A stretch of 64,000 nucleotides of DNA from Symsagittifera roscoffensis (taxonomy: Eukaryota; Xenacoelomorpha; Acoela; Convolutidae): positions 7,846,539 through 7,910,538 of the forward strand of contig NC_087070.1 in assembly GCF_963678635.1 (NCBI RefSeq), given 5' to 3'. Below are positions 9,566-20,677 of this stretch, in pieces. Under the pieces are notes generated by a model. The model saw nothing but the letters and a program-made list of their open reading frames with translations, was not told where the DNA came from and made no database searches. Numbering within the stretch: position 1 is the stretch's first letter; every line of letters begins with the position of its first letter. The translations under genes were made by a program, and so were the position numbers.

Positions 9566-12500
9566 TCAATGTTCCATTTCTTCCTCCTGTGATACTGACT
9601 CTGCACTCTCAGTCTCCGTATCCTGCAACACGTCGTTAGCTATCCTGACGCTGCTGGAAGTCGTACTCCAACACTTCTGCTCTTCTACCCTCTGTTTGCA
9701 ACAAGGTAGGGGATCCACGTTAGATTCTCTGTTCCTGCAGAAGCTGTTGTGGAGACACAACGTCACGTTTCTCTCTAAATCTTCCTTTAACAATTCTGCC
9801 TTCTCCTTTCCACTACGTTCACTCGTCCTGGAAATTCTTTTCACAGCGGTGGTCACTGCATTCCGATGAGTCACGAGAGCTCGCTTGAAAGCTCCTGCTC
9901 CAATGTCCAGCTGATATTCACTGTACACCCTGCCGTGCTTCGACATATGCTTTTTCGCATATTCGTACAACCATGCAGTCATGTTAGCTCTGAACCATGG
10001 CATCAATCGTTTTCTTGCCCATATCTTTTTCACTTCCATCGGAATGTTTAGAATTTTGCACATTGTCTCAAAAAGATCTAAATCTTTTAGACAATCTAAT
10101 TTCCGCAACTGTTCTCTCGTCGGTGCCTCCTGTCTATTATTTTCTCTCACATGAGCCTCCAGCCATCGTATCGCCATCATAACTCCCACTATCACCATTG
10201 TTATGGGCTGTGATGAATCTGGTAAACCCATGGAGAGCAGCTCTCCAGAGTCCCAGATCAACATCAGACTACTACGCTTGGGATACCACCAAGTCTGCAG
10301 CAAGCAGTGGCAAGGAAACTCGTCATGTGTCAACATGATGCTCCTCCAATTACGTTTTCCCGAAGCTTCCAGTAATGGTTCCACTTCCATCATCACTCGG
10401 TGGACTTCATCATTCTCATCTACTGCATTGTAATCTGTGACAGTTGATCCTCTCTGTTTCTGTCTCTCAAAGTCACTGAAGTTCCCGCTCACATATCCCA
10501 TGAACTTCTTTCCTAGCATTGACTCCAATTCTTCCTTGGTTCTCTCTGGAACTGCTGAGAACACCTTACATAGCAACTCGTAAGACTTCTCGGACATTCT
10601 CGCCAGTCTCACACACTTCGGCACTGAGAAGGCTTGATCCACGATCGTTCTCGTACTCTTTACGTCCACAGCTACGAAATGTACAGGGTATCTGCTCTTG
10701 CACATTGGAGCCAATGTTGAACCCACCAAATATTGTGCTCCTGATGGTCTACAATAAGTCTCACTGTGTCTGATGTTCATTTCCGTCTCGATTGCTTCCC
10801 TCCATTTTCCTATGTATTTCTGCTCAGTCTGCAGAACTCCTGGGAATACTTCTACACTGATGGCTGTGACCATCTCATGTTTCTGTTCTAGATTCAATAG
10901 TGACTCTAAAGAACCAAACATGCTGTAGAATCCTAGTGCAGTCACTAGATTCACCTCGGTTCCTCCATGGCAATCTGCTATCAGTTCCGTATCTGTTCTT
11001 GCTTTCATCACCACGTTTCCAAACAATACCGTCAATTGCTTGTGTTGTTTCTCCAGGGTCTTCACACAGTCCAGACCTCCACAAACGTGACCCTCCAGTC
11101 CACAAACTTCCGCCAGACAGCTACCAGGTTTGACCAGTCTTCTGGTCCCCAGCCAGGCAACTCCACTTTATCTTCTCCGTTGCTCCTAGAGGCCGTTATC
11201 GACACATTATATATGATGTTGAGGTCACGCAGGTTACAGTCTGCATTCAGTTCCCTCTGCACGTCTTGTGTCGCTCGCAATATTGAGTCAGCGTTGGGAC
11301 TAGGACACCATGATGGCCTCATCAATTCCCACACTGCCATCAAGCTCGTTCTCAGTAATTCATCTGAGAATCCCAACCCAAACTCCACTCTTTTATCAGA
11401 TTTTGGTTACGGAAGGTGCAGTCACCTCTTCTTCCAAGACCAGTCCCAATTTGGCCTGTGGATTGTTAACGCTCTTAATCGTTACAATTCTGGACGTCCA
11501 GAATCTTAGTAACACCGTCTGCTCGTAATCGAAGAAGCAATCGCGTATGTCTTCACTCAGGAAAGGGTTGTACGCTATCCCTTTGATTCCGGATACGTAG
11601 CTGTACGATTTCTTCTTGATCGGTCCACAGTATTCACTGGACTTCGGCAGTGCCCCCATAGATTCTTTAGCGAGTCTCAGCTCCTTGTTTGAGAATCTCC
11701 TGATTTCGTCTATTTTTCTCATGGGTTCTAATTCCTCGGGTTCTTTCATGTTGACCCTCATCGGTTTACTTTGCTGCATATCCAGCAGTGCTAGCAAGAA
11801 TAAGGCTTTTGCTCGCCCATCGCCTTCCCTCAACATCTTAACACCAGTGTTTAATGCAGGTACTGAAATCTGCTCTATCAGAAATCGAATGAAACAGAGA
11901 GAGTCTCTCCGCTTCGCACACGCTACTGCTGCTCCCTCTTGGACTATCAGATCCCTCAGGTTCGTCATGAGGAAAACCTTCTCCTCTTTTGACCTCTTTT
12001 TTTCTTCTGAATCATATTTTTCGCGAGTCAGTCCCATCATGCACCAGGCGAACCTGAGTTGTAACTCTGTTCTTACGTAAGGTACTGCCACGAGAGCATG
12101 TATTCTTGGCGTAGTCCTCATTTCTTCTTCGAAATACCTTAATACTACTGCTTTCCATGGAAGGCTCACCAACTGCTACATCGTTTCTGTCTGTATTTCA
12201 GACGACTCTAAAAACCCGTACGCCTTCTGCTTGAGGGTGGTGCCTTGCAACATCGTTTCCAGATAACCCTACATGGCTTTTCCGTCTTCCAGGGCCATCA
12301 CATACCCTCTAGCCGAGTTTCGGTATTCTAACATCTCCATGTATCCACCGGTGGGTTCATCTATCGACACAGTCTCCGACACTGTTAGTCGGTTATATTC
12401 CACTGGTACTAGTTGTCCTGCGACACTTCCCTTTCCGTGATTCATGGGAGATGGCTTAAAGTCTTTCATTGTGCTCTCTCCACATTGGCTGAGTATTTCC

Positions 12501-13656
12501 ATTTCTAAGGTTGCTCCAGTCAGAGTGCGGTCACTCCTTTTGAATTTATAACCTGTTGACTTTTCCCCGCCATGAGAATGGGTGGCACCATCGCTATATC
12601 AGTTAACATTTTATCTGTGCCAGGCAGTTGATAATCACCTTGCCCCAAATCCATGACCTCCTCGACTCGTTTCCTTTTCGCTGAATTAACAGCTTTCATC
12701 GATATCTCTGAATCCATCTTCGTCTTTCCGACTCTCCTCGGCATCACTCTGCTGCCTAACTTCATTTTCATCGCATTGATTTTATCAATCACCAACTTTG
12801 ATCGCATTGTCCCTCTCCTGTTTCTTGACAGATACACCACCTCTCCTTTATCGTCCTGCGGTGTCATCTTGATGGGAGAATTCGCTTCACTTTCATCAGT
12901 GGCCGAGTCGATCAACAACTCACTCAGTCTCCCTTCACAATCATCAAGCTTGTCAAGGACTTCCCTCATCAAGGGTTGGTTGAGACCCGTTTTCAGAATG
13001 GACTGGTTCCCATAGCTCTGAACCACGGTCCAGACTTCTTCGATAAACGCCACTCTGTCCAATTTGCATCCCGTACTACTCTCGTGGTCTCGGTGATGTA
13101 CTTCCCATTCTTCTTCGGGCAGCGTTCCCAAGAAAGGTACTCTGGCTGAGGCCTCTTTTCTTCTCCTCCTAGGTGATTCCATGAGGATTCTCTGGTCGTT
13201 ATTTCTTGAATTGCCAGGAGAGCTGCTCTCCGGCAAATTCCGTTTCATTTCCATAAAGGCTGACGGAGGCTCCAGTGTCGAGATGCCTTCATCCGCTGGC
13301 TCAGTCGTCTCCAACGTATCTGCATTGTTCTCAAGATCACTGAAGATATTGAAATCCAGGCTGGATGTTCCTTCTGTCGATGCCCTGTCGTCTTCCCCAC
13401 CAGCTTGATCTTGTTGCATGGGTTCTTCGGTTTGACGGCTTCCTCCCTGTCCGTCATCTCCTTCTGACTTATCCTTGTTCGAACTCGAGGGTCCTTGTTC
13501 ATCATTGTCGGCTTCTTCCGGGAATCTCGGTATGAGCAATGTACCGGCCGATCTATCTTCTTCTTCTCCATGGACCACTTTGATTTCCTCGCAGCCAAAG
13601 GGTGCTAGGAAGGTTCTCGTCTGCAGTATTCCTCCCACTTTCATCTCCTGTTTCAT
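9566..13656 (-). pseudogene. element gene D' (large unknown protein), minus copy
   Basis: Fossil homologue of gene D at 26327-30061. Open frames over this span carry blocks shared with D, in order: a TGL patch near the start, Y-V-S-G-[IV]-x-G-I-A-Y-N-P-F-L, R-P-S-W-C-P, T-A-L-G-F-[YF], F-S-V-P-K-C-V-R-L-A-R, E-x-P-C-H-C-L-x-Q-T-x-W-Y-P, and a final R-N-[AV] and H-N-S-F-C-[LR]-N-R-E-S region. The N-terminal 370 codons are acidic and low-complexity. No known family or catalytic motif is recognised. It is broken. Its start overlaps the stop of C' by four bases (ATGA). Confidence 0.6.
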
Positions 13657-16600
13657 CTAGTCAGGATTAAGGAGGCTTCAGGCAGTTCGGTCCTGCCTCT
13701 CATCCTCATCGGAGCTAAGCCTAATCCCGTCCATTCCTCGTCGAATTTCCCAGGCTTGGGAGTCGCGGCGTTGCTTATTCGCCTTCTCGTTGCTTGATCC
13801 GTATATGTAAATCGTGTGTATTGTAACACGGCGGCATTTCTCCCTACAAAGTATGGATCCATCGTTCCCACGAAATTCCCTATTCTCCTTTCATTGGTTT
13901 CGAATGCTCTCAATCTGGGAGTTTGTACCACGGAGACTGCTCCGAGCAACATCCTTCTTATCAGAGGGAATTCAGGGATTGCCTCCGGCAGCTTCTTGTA
14001 ATCACCCCAGTCCTTCGTCTCTTCTCTCACTTTATGATATGCTGCAGTGAGACGAGGCACTCTGGTTATTTCACCATTCGTTTTATCATAAGGTCTCAGA
14101 TTCCAAAGCTTCGGAAACACTTCGATGTGTCCTCTTTCTACTTCTCCCATGCGATCACGGAAGTGGCCGTCAAAACTGATGACTGTCATCTCTGGCTCCG
14201 ATATTTTCGTAAACAACAGATCTTCACTCATGAGCTCCCGCAATTTGTGCTGCTCACACCAGTTCAATGTACTACCGTCCACTGCTGATATGAGGTTCAG
14301 GTGCAGCACCGACCTCCTATGTGCTTCCACTTTAACGTCAGGGAACGCAAACGTGACTGCTGGTCCATAGATCACCGTCACAAACTCCGTGACTCCTCTG
14401 ATCAGTGCCAAGCGATCGGTTCTCATAGCCAAGCTCAGATCGGTTAACAGCGGCATGCCTCCAACATGTCGTCTAACATCTTCCTCTCTTTCAATCGTCT
14501 CGTCTTCTCCCGTTCCAAAGCGATTTTGTTGTAAGAGATACTGGATAAGAGTGTGTCTCAGGTCTCTTATCTTGTTCCACGAGTCCGTGGATTTCTTCAT
14601 ATCCAAGTTCCTCACTCTCTCTCTCATCTGCTCTGGACAACGTGTCAGTTTCATCAGTCCTCTCAAGTTTCCGTGGGTAATTGCAATCAATGTCAGAAGT
14701 CCGTCTAGCCGCAGGTTCTGGATTCCATCAGTGAGCAGTATCGCCGGTCCTTTCACGAAACTCTCTGCTCCAAATGTCACGAACAAGGCTATTAGTTCCA
14801 CTATCGACACTTCCACTACTGCTTGGAGGAATTCTTTTATCAAGTAGTGCGAGACTTTCGGGTAAACTTTTGCCAAGAAGGACGCGGTTCATCCAGCTCC
14901 CAACCCTTCTAACATGATGTCTGTCCGTTCAAAGCCCTCCTGTCCCTTCACTTCCCGGGTCCAGAAGGTTTCCAGAGTAATCTGACACATTCTGTTCACA
15001 AATTCAGCGGTCTTTTCCCCGGCATTTTCCGCCAGGTTCACCTCCTTCAACAAGTAGGCATGTATCTTTGTGATCATCACGGGGCCTTGCTCAAAAGCGT
15101 CTGCACCCAATGCCGATACTCTAGGGTTCAGGTGTAGCCACTGGTTGTCAAAACCATCGCCTCCAAATGAGCTCTCGTCTCTAGTGAATTTTTCCTTCTT
15201 GTGTCTTCACCTGCCACTTCCATTGCCCGGAACCATAAGTCGTTGGACATCGCCGCGATCACTCGATGGTCGTCGTCTACTCCTGGTTTCAGTTTGAGCT
15301 GTCGACTGAAATTGGACAGTTCCAACCCCAGCACCTCATCCAATACTAACATGTGTAGCGCATGGTCCTTGAATCCTCTCATCGCGTTTGAGATATCTGA
15401 CCACACTGCAGGCAGTTCAGCCTTGAGTGGCCTCAAGTTCTCCATCTCTATCATGCGATTCGGGGCTGATATGATCACATCATATTTTCCTTCCGAAAGT
15501 AAGGTCACAATCGCATACACAAATTTCAGTCCATCCGGGAGATGTGCATATCCCGGAGACAACGCGAATACTATTCTCGGTGTCACTTTGGTGAATGACC
15601 CCTCCTTTGTCGCATCCACCACTCCACCCATAGATTCAAGGATATCTTTTATCGCTGGCCATACAGCGTTCTCTGCCGTTGTAGGATCTCTGAGTCTGCT
15701 CAGAAAACCTCTGCTGTGTAGATGGTCATTGATGCCAGCAAACACAATCGTAATTGGGCTCATGTCCGTCTGCCTTTGTACCCCTATAGCCAGAGATATC
15801 GATTGCAGTAGGTCCAGGTCGACCGCTGCCAACATTATGACGGCCGAACAAAACAGAGATTTGGAGGTGTACACGAACTCTGAATTCGCTACTATCATAA
15901 TCTTGGCCTCATTTCTGCTTTGTCATAGGCGGCGAAGATGGTCTCATCTTTCTTTATCGCTTTCAATCCGCCGTATCTTTGGGCATCACCATCTTGATTC
16001 ACTAGTTTTGGGTGTACTCTTTCCTTCACAAGACCAGGGGGTGTCGTCAGCAGCCTGAATATCTTCACGTGTTGTCCAATCGGCGCTCTTGTCGTCAGGA
16101 ATCTTCCTGGTCTCTCTTCACGATTCCCCTCATCATGATTCAACCTCACATCTTGCAATGGTCTCGCATTCACTGGTCCCATTGTGTTGTTAGAGGGCAG
16201 TCCCTCTAAATCAGCAAATCTCAAGGCCGTCGTGGAGCTGAAATTTATGCTAGCGGCTATTAACCAGTCTACGCCGGTTATCGAGTACAATCTGCTGACG
16301 GATAGCGTCGCTCCATTCAGCATCCTCCTTGCATCTTCAATGAAGCTTACCCTCTGGAGATCCAGCTTCATTAGCTCGTCTTTGTATACATGCCAGGGAG
16401 ACGGTATGGGTCTTGACCACATCAACGAGCCTCTGCTCGGACGTCTCTCCTCTCGACTCTTACTTGTCGTCTCCGATCTAGTGTCCTTTCTAGTGTCCGA
16501 TCTAGACGTGCCGGCTGTCTCTTCGATTGGGTTGACAGGTCCTATTCTTCTCCTAGGATGGATGGTCCTCCTCATCGGCGCTTCTCCTAAACGATCCTGT

Positions 16601-16902
16601 ACGTCTGTCCTTTGACCTGGTTCGCTGGAGCTTTGTTGCCTGTAGTTCGTGACGGCCGGGACCGTACCCAAGCGTGTTTCCAGGCTAGGAGGCACAAAGG
16701 TGGTAATCACCGCGTCACTCGACGTTCCTTCTTCCTTCAGCACTCCTGTGTCAAAGAATTCCGCTTCTAGTTCGTCCAACCGCTCTTGGAAGACTCGATT
16801 CAACCAAGCTTGTCCTTCGATACTGTCGAAGTGGATGCCGTCCGTGGTCAGTCTGGCCTGATCCATAGCTCTCAATTCATGTTCGATGTCCATGAGGATC
16901 AT
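13653..16902 (-). pseudogene. element gene C' (large unknown protein), minus copy
   Basis: Fossil homologue of gene C. Shared blocks, in order: M-G-P-[VI]-N-x-R-P-L, F-A-G-I-N-D-H-L-H, S-P-G-Y-A-x-[LM]-P, A-P-N-R, L-D-E-V-L-x-L-E-[LI]-S-N-F-[AS]-R-Q-L-K, G-M-P-L-L-T-D-L-x-L-A-M-R, I-Y-G-P-A-V-T-[FY]-A-F-P-D, L-N-W-C, and P-E-F-P-[LI]-[VI]-R-R-M. A D-G-I-H-F-D motif, like block V of SGNH hydrolases, lies close to its start. The GIND-H-L-H and SPGYA blocks could be a second, degenerate SGNH-like fold. It is broken. Its start shares ATGA with the end of B'. Confidence 0.6.
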
Positions 16903-18539
16903 TCTTCCGGCGTCCGACTTGCGAGGTTCCTCAAGATGTTATTCCACCTGAGGACTCCCTCGTTGTGCCTTCTTCCTGATGCTGTAAGGCTTCTCGTATT
17001 CATTGGCACAGTGCAAACGGTCAGTACCGCGCAATTGAATTTCTGCCAGAGGGTAGTAAACAAACAAACCATCATTGACTCCCATAGTGCTTCCTGCTCA
17101 TCTGAACCTCTGGAGATGTCATTCGTCCCAACTAAGATCATCACATTGGGGATCCTCCCTGGATTCATCAGTTCCACCATTCGATATAACTAGGCTATCG
17201 TCGCGCCTCCGAAGGCCATCACCGTGGTGACTCTCGAGGTTCTCAAATTCGACAGCACTCTGACCAAGCTGTCTCCCAGTATCAGATGAGATGTCCCGAG
17301 TGGTGGTTGCTGCAGGTTTACAGCCGGGCTCCAAGTCGCTCGATTGAAGCAGGCCCTCTGATCTGTCTCCGGAACTCCCGTGAAATTATATTTCAATTGA
17401 ATATTCTTTTGCACGTCTATTATGCGAGACACTTTCTTCGCTGGCATCTTCCGTATTCTTCTCTCTGGGGCCCTCGAGCTCCCCATGAGTGGTGTCACGT
17501 CACTTATTCCCTGTCTGATCACGGTCTGGGAGAGTCGTACTCTGCCCGTGTCGTCAATCGTTCCATAGGGTGCAGTCACCCCGGAACCTGGCGCATTCTT
17601 GTTAGCGACCAGTCGTCCAGCTGTCTCTATCAGCTTCCTCACTGTCTGTTCCACGACGGGGTCACCCAAGGTGTCACTAGGATCCGGGATTGTTACTCGA
17701 TTTGTCTCTGCTGGGAGCCGTGTCTCCGTTATTTGACTCATTTCTCGAGGCGTCAAGAGCTCCATCGGGGACTGCCCACGAGGAATATCCCTTGCAGGTA
17801 TCACTTTCTCAACGGCCGTTGTCAACGCCATCTGTTCCGATCGCTCATTGTAGTCCTGCCTCAAGCGCTCAATTTCTTGACCCTGCTTTTTGTTGCAGTC
17901 TTCAAACAATTTTCTCCACATGTCTCGATCTTCCTCCATCTGGAGCATACTATTGGTCATCTCGTCCAGCTCCTTCTTCGTACTTTTCAGTTCATCGTTC
18001 ATCTCATCCAGATCTTGCATGGTTTGGTCCGTCTGAACCTTCTGTCCTACTTTCGCCCTTTTTGGTGGCACAGCTGCTCTCAGTGGTGAACCAGACGAGG
18101 CCGCCTCGCTGTTCATCTCCTGATGCATTCTCGTCAGCCCAGGTTTGGGCTTGGAGGGCATAGGCATCTCACCTGGTTGTTAAGTCCTAGAACTTCCCAA
18201 TCCAGGGTCATTCGCCAAGTCACTCCCTGAGAGAGCCCCGTTTCTCCACCTCATCACTCTCATGTTCGGGCGGTCTAGTACTCCCCTTTCTCCATATGCT
18301 GCCATCAACAGGACTTCCGTGGGGCGGTCCCCACGGTTGTCATGCCCCAAGATGTTGATCAGGGCGGTCAGCAACATGACTACCTCTGGGTCCTCCAGAG
18401 CAAAGTCTCGATCGATCAGCCGACGATAGATCGCATCTATCATCGGTCCTACATATGCCTCTGCCAGGTCCATCAATTCATCCAAGTTGAAATTGTCCAT
18501 ACTGTTCTTCAGATTTGATTTGATTCTATTCGATTCCAA
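16899..18539 (-). pseudogene. element gene B' (coiled coil plus SGNH hydrolase-like), minus copy
   Basis: Fossil homologue of gene B. The N-terminal part (18180-18539) has L-D-E-L and the N-D-P-G-L block also seen in B. The middle (17190-18167) has about 75 residues of Glu/Lys/Gln heptads, likely a coiled coil. The C-terminal part carries SGNH-hydrolase signatures: L-I-L-G-D-S-L-V-R-V-L (block I, GDSL) and L-V-G-T-N-D-I-S-R-G (block III), followed by L-T-V-C-T-V-P. It is broken. Family members are esterases or lipases; the substrate cannot be inferred here. Confidence 0.65.
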
Positions 18540-18895
18540 GGTTTTGACTCAAGTGAGTAATTAAATGATCAATCAGGATCTAGAAAAAAAGTCACCAATA
18601 TCACACTTGTCAGTCTCACCTCAACATGTATCGTTAAAATTTGCTTAAAAATAGTCCAGATAAAAAAATATTTATCCTAAAATTTATTAAAATCAATCGG
18701 TCTCTAAAATTTTGGAATTCGACCTCAGATTGGACAGTCCAAACTTTGGATCTATTCCTAAGATTGTCATTCAGTTGTTCATGGTCACTAACCCCTACTT
18801 ACCCATGATCTTAATCACCTAACACATAACATAACATAACATAACACATATTACATACAACTCAGTCTTTGGCCTAACACCCTCTCGCACGTCAC
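18540..18895. other. spacer between A' and B'
   Basis: Non-coding. It holds the palindrome TTGGACAGTCCAA (18730-18742), sharing its core with two palindromes downstream of D', and a short ATAAC microsatellite at about 18823-18848. Confidence 0.5.
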
Positions 18896-20007
18896 TCAGC
18901 CTATACTTAAGTAATATTTCTTATGTAGATATACTTGTATGTTTGTATCAGAGAATATCACGTGTACAAGCGCGTACAATTCCCGAGGATGCAGTCTTCC
19001 TCTGTTTGGATCGTACACTGGAAGCGAGAGCTCCTTCACGTCCATTTCCACGAGGAAGTCCCTCAGCCTCGTCAAGGACAAGACTAGGTTCTCTGGGTCC
19101 ACGTGCTGCTTCTCCGTCGCTTTCGTTACCAAGAAGCATAGGTATTTTCCCGGTATCTGTGACGCCGCCGGAGGTAAGGCTGCTACGCCCCCTACTCCTG
19201 GTCATTGCTTCCACAGGAACTCTATGTTTTTATATTCTCTCTTAAAATCTGCCGCTAACGCTGTCCTAAAACTCATGTCTGCCGTGATTGCTATCGCACA
19301 TGTTCTATTTGTGAGTATAAAATCACTGTCTGTTAGTATTATGTTACTTGAATATTCATTTGGTAAGTTAAAATATGACTCAACTACCCTGCCTATGTCA
19401 GGTTTCTTAGGTTATTCGCCTGTTTCTGCTTCTAAGTCTCCTGTTTCTCTTGCTACTCTTACTTTTTTATTATCAATTTTTCAGTGTGGGTAAGTCCTAC
19501 CCCCACTCCCCGGACAAAAATATCCATCGACGTCCCCGTCGATCGCCTACCGGGTATCAAGTCAAAGTTAGAAGCTGGAATGAGTAGTTGTCCTTCCTGG
19601 GCAGCCCAGGAAGGATCATCTCGTTCGGTCTTGATGTATTTCATGCTTTCACGATCTACGTCTTGAATTTTGACGATGGTCTCCTCAGGATCCGAGGTCG
19701 TTTCATTCAGCCACTCTAAGACACGCAGCTTCGTCAAATCTTGTTCATATGACTGCTGTTGCTCGTCGTCGAATTCTACCTCGGGTTTCGACCAGTCGTC
19801 AACCCACTCATCGTCGTGATCATCGACTATGTCAATGTCTTGTGACACAGTTATTTCCTCTAGACCCACTACTTCCTCCACATTCCTCTTCAGATCTATC
19901 CTATCCACTACAAAGTCGTCACCGTAAGGATTGTATTTCTTTCTTGGTCTCGTTCCGTCCTTCTGACGAGTCTTCGGATGGACGGCAACAGACAGGCCAC
20001 TGGACAT
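18896..20007 (-). pseudogene. element gene A' (acidic N-terminus plus macro-domain-like), minus copy
   Basis: Fossil homologue of gene A. The first part (19459-20007) is a 182-codon acidic frame with a basic start (KTRQKDGTRPRKKY) and a D/E-rich middle. It ends in the shared block F-V-R-G-V-G-V-G-L-T-H-T-E. The last part (18896-19132) matches the end of A: L-x-L-T-R-L-R-D-F, L-P-V-Y-D-P-N-R-G-[RK]-L, and V-Y-L-H-K-K-Y-Y-L-S-I. That layout resembles the second half of macro domains, which bind ADP-ribose. It is broken. The plus copy lacks an equivalent of the acidic N-terminal part because the two copies meet there. Confidence 0.55.
19484..19543 (-). promoter_or_regulatory. nucleotide-conserved structured block, minus copy
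   Basis: These 60 nt match 20035-20094 (opposite strand) with two differences, 40 of them consecutively identical, while the proteins around them are only about half identical. In gene sense it contains ATCGACG-GGGA-CGTCGAT, a 7-bp stem with a GNRA-type loop, then GGGTAG-GAC-TTACCC, a second small stem. It lies inside the A' coding frame. Identity at synonymous positions points to a signal in the DNA or RNA; which signal is unknown. Confidence 0.65.
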
Positions 20008-20034
20008 TCCTCAGGACAATTCAGACCCGACAAC

Positions 20035-20094
20035 ATCGACGGGGACGTCGATAAATATTTTTGTCCGGGGAGTGGGGGTAGGACTTACCCACAC
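20035..20094 (+). promoter_or_regulatory. nucleotide-conserved structured block, plus copy
   Basis: Mirror partner of 19484-19543. It has the same two predicted hairpins and the same encoded string S-T-G-T-S then F-V-R-G-V-G-V. It lies within about 30 nt of the head-to-head junction. The two blocks face each other as an inverted repeat about 490 nt apart. Confidence 0.65.
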
Positions 20095-20677
20095 CGAAAA
20101 TTTGATGATAAAGAAGCTCAAGGAAGTGAGAGAAACAAGAGAATTGGAACTGGAAGAAGAAGAGCCGGAGCCTACCATAGGTCGGAATTTCAAAACGAAA
20201 TTTGAAATACCCAATGAGTACTCGGAGAACATCATGATAACGGATAGTGACTTCATCCTGTCAAACAGGACTAGCGCGATCTGCATCACGGCGGACATGA
20301 GTTTCAAATCAAGATTGAAAGCTGACTTCAGAAGAGAGTACCAGAACGTGGAGTTTCTGTTCAGACAGAGACCAGGACTAGGAGGGATGGTAGCGCTTCC
20401 ACCATCAGTAGCACAAGTCCCGGGCAAATATCTGTGCTTCCTAGTGACGAGGGTCAATGACAGGAACACAATTGATCCCGAACACGTGATGTTGGCACTA
20501 ACAAGACTACGAGACTTCATGATTGAAAGAGGAATAACGGAGGTCTCAATGCCGGTGTATGACCCAAACAGGGGCAAACTGAGCTCGAGGGAATTGTACG
20601 CTATCCTACATGTAGTCTTTGCGGAAACTGAGATAATGGTGTATCTGCACAAAAAATACTACTTGAGCATCGCCTGA
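20036..20677 (+). CDS. element gene A, macro-domain-like protein (fossil)
   Basis: The frame is open from the junction; the first listed alternative start is GTG at 20072. A Glu-rich helix (RELELEEEEPEP) comes first. The domain that follows has a layout like macro domains: F-I-L-S-N-R-T-S-A-I-C-I-T-A-D-M, then a loop P-G-L-G-G-M-V-A-L-P, then K-Y-L-C-F-L-V-T-R, L-T-R-L-R-D-F, V-S-M-P-V-Y-D-P-N-R-G-K-L and I-M-V-Y-L-H-K-K-Y-Y. In macro domains these positions hold the strand before NLVTK, the helix, the PRIGCG loop and the final strand. Macro domains bind or remove ADP-ribose and occur in several RNA viruses. The assignment is by pattern only; the usual GCG loop is replaced. The N-terminus appears cut by the neighbouring copy. 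Confidence 0.5.
   Translation, partial: STGTSINIFVRGVGVGLTHTENLMIKKLKEVRETRELELEEEEPEPTIGRNFKTKFEIPNEYSENIMITDSDFILSNRTSAICITADMSFKSRLKADFRREYQNVEFLFRQRPGLGGMVALPPSVAQVPGKYLCFLVTRVNDRNTIDPEHVMLALTRLRDFMIERGITEVSMPVYDPNRGKLSSRELYAILHVVFAETEIMVYLHKKYYLSIA

Larger units (their letters stand above)
9566..20007 (-). mobile_element. unclassified virus-like element, minus copy (genes A'-B'-C'-D')
   Basis: A roughly 10.4-kb block of intronless minus-strand frames in the order A' (macro-like), B' (coiled coil plus SGNH), C' and D'. Its base composition is clearly more GC-rich than the flanking host DNA. Successive frames touch or overlap: B'/C' share ATGA at 16899-16902 and C'/D' share ATGA at 13653-13656. 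The same gene set lies in the plus copy at about 20011-30061. No RT, integrase, transposase, DNA or RNA polymerase motif was recognised. The copy is broken, with roughly half a dozen or more breaks. Protein similarity to the plus copy is roughly 45-50% by eye, so the two are distinct family members. Polinton, LINE and known LTR families do not fit the gene content. Confidence 0.7.

Noticed and set aside
15201-16058. 285-codon plus-strand frame and other long frames opposite the minus copy
   Set aside because: They are shadows of C' and B' on the other strand; only the minus frames match the second copy of the element.
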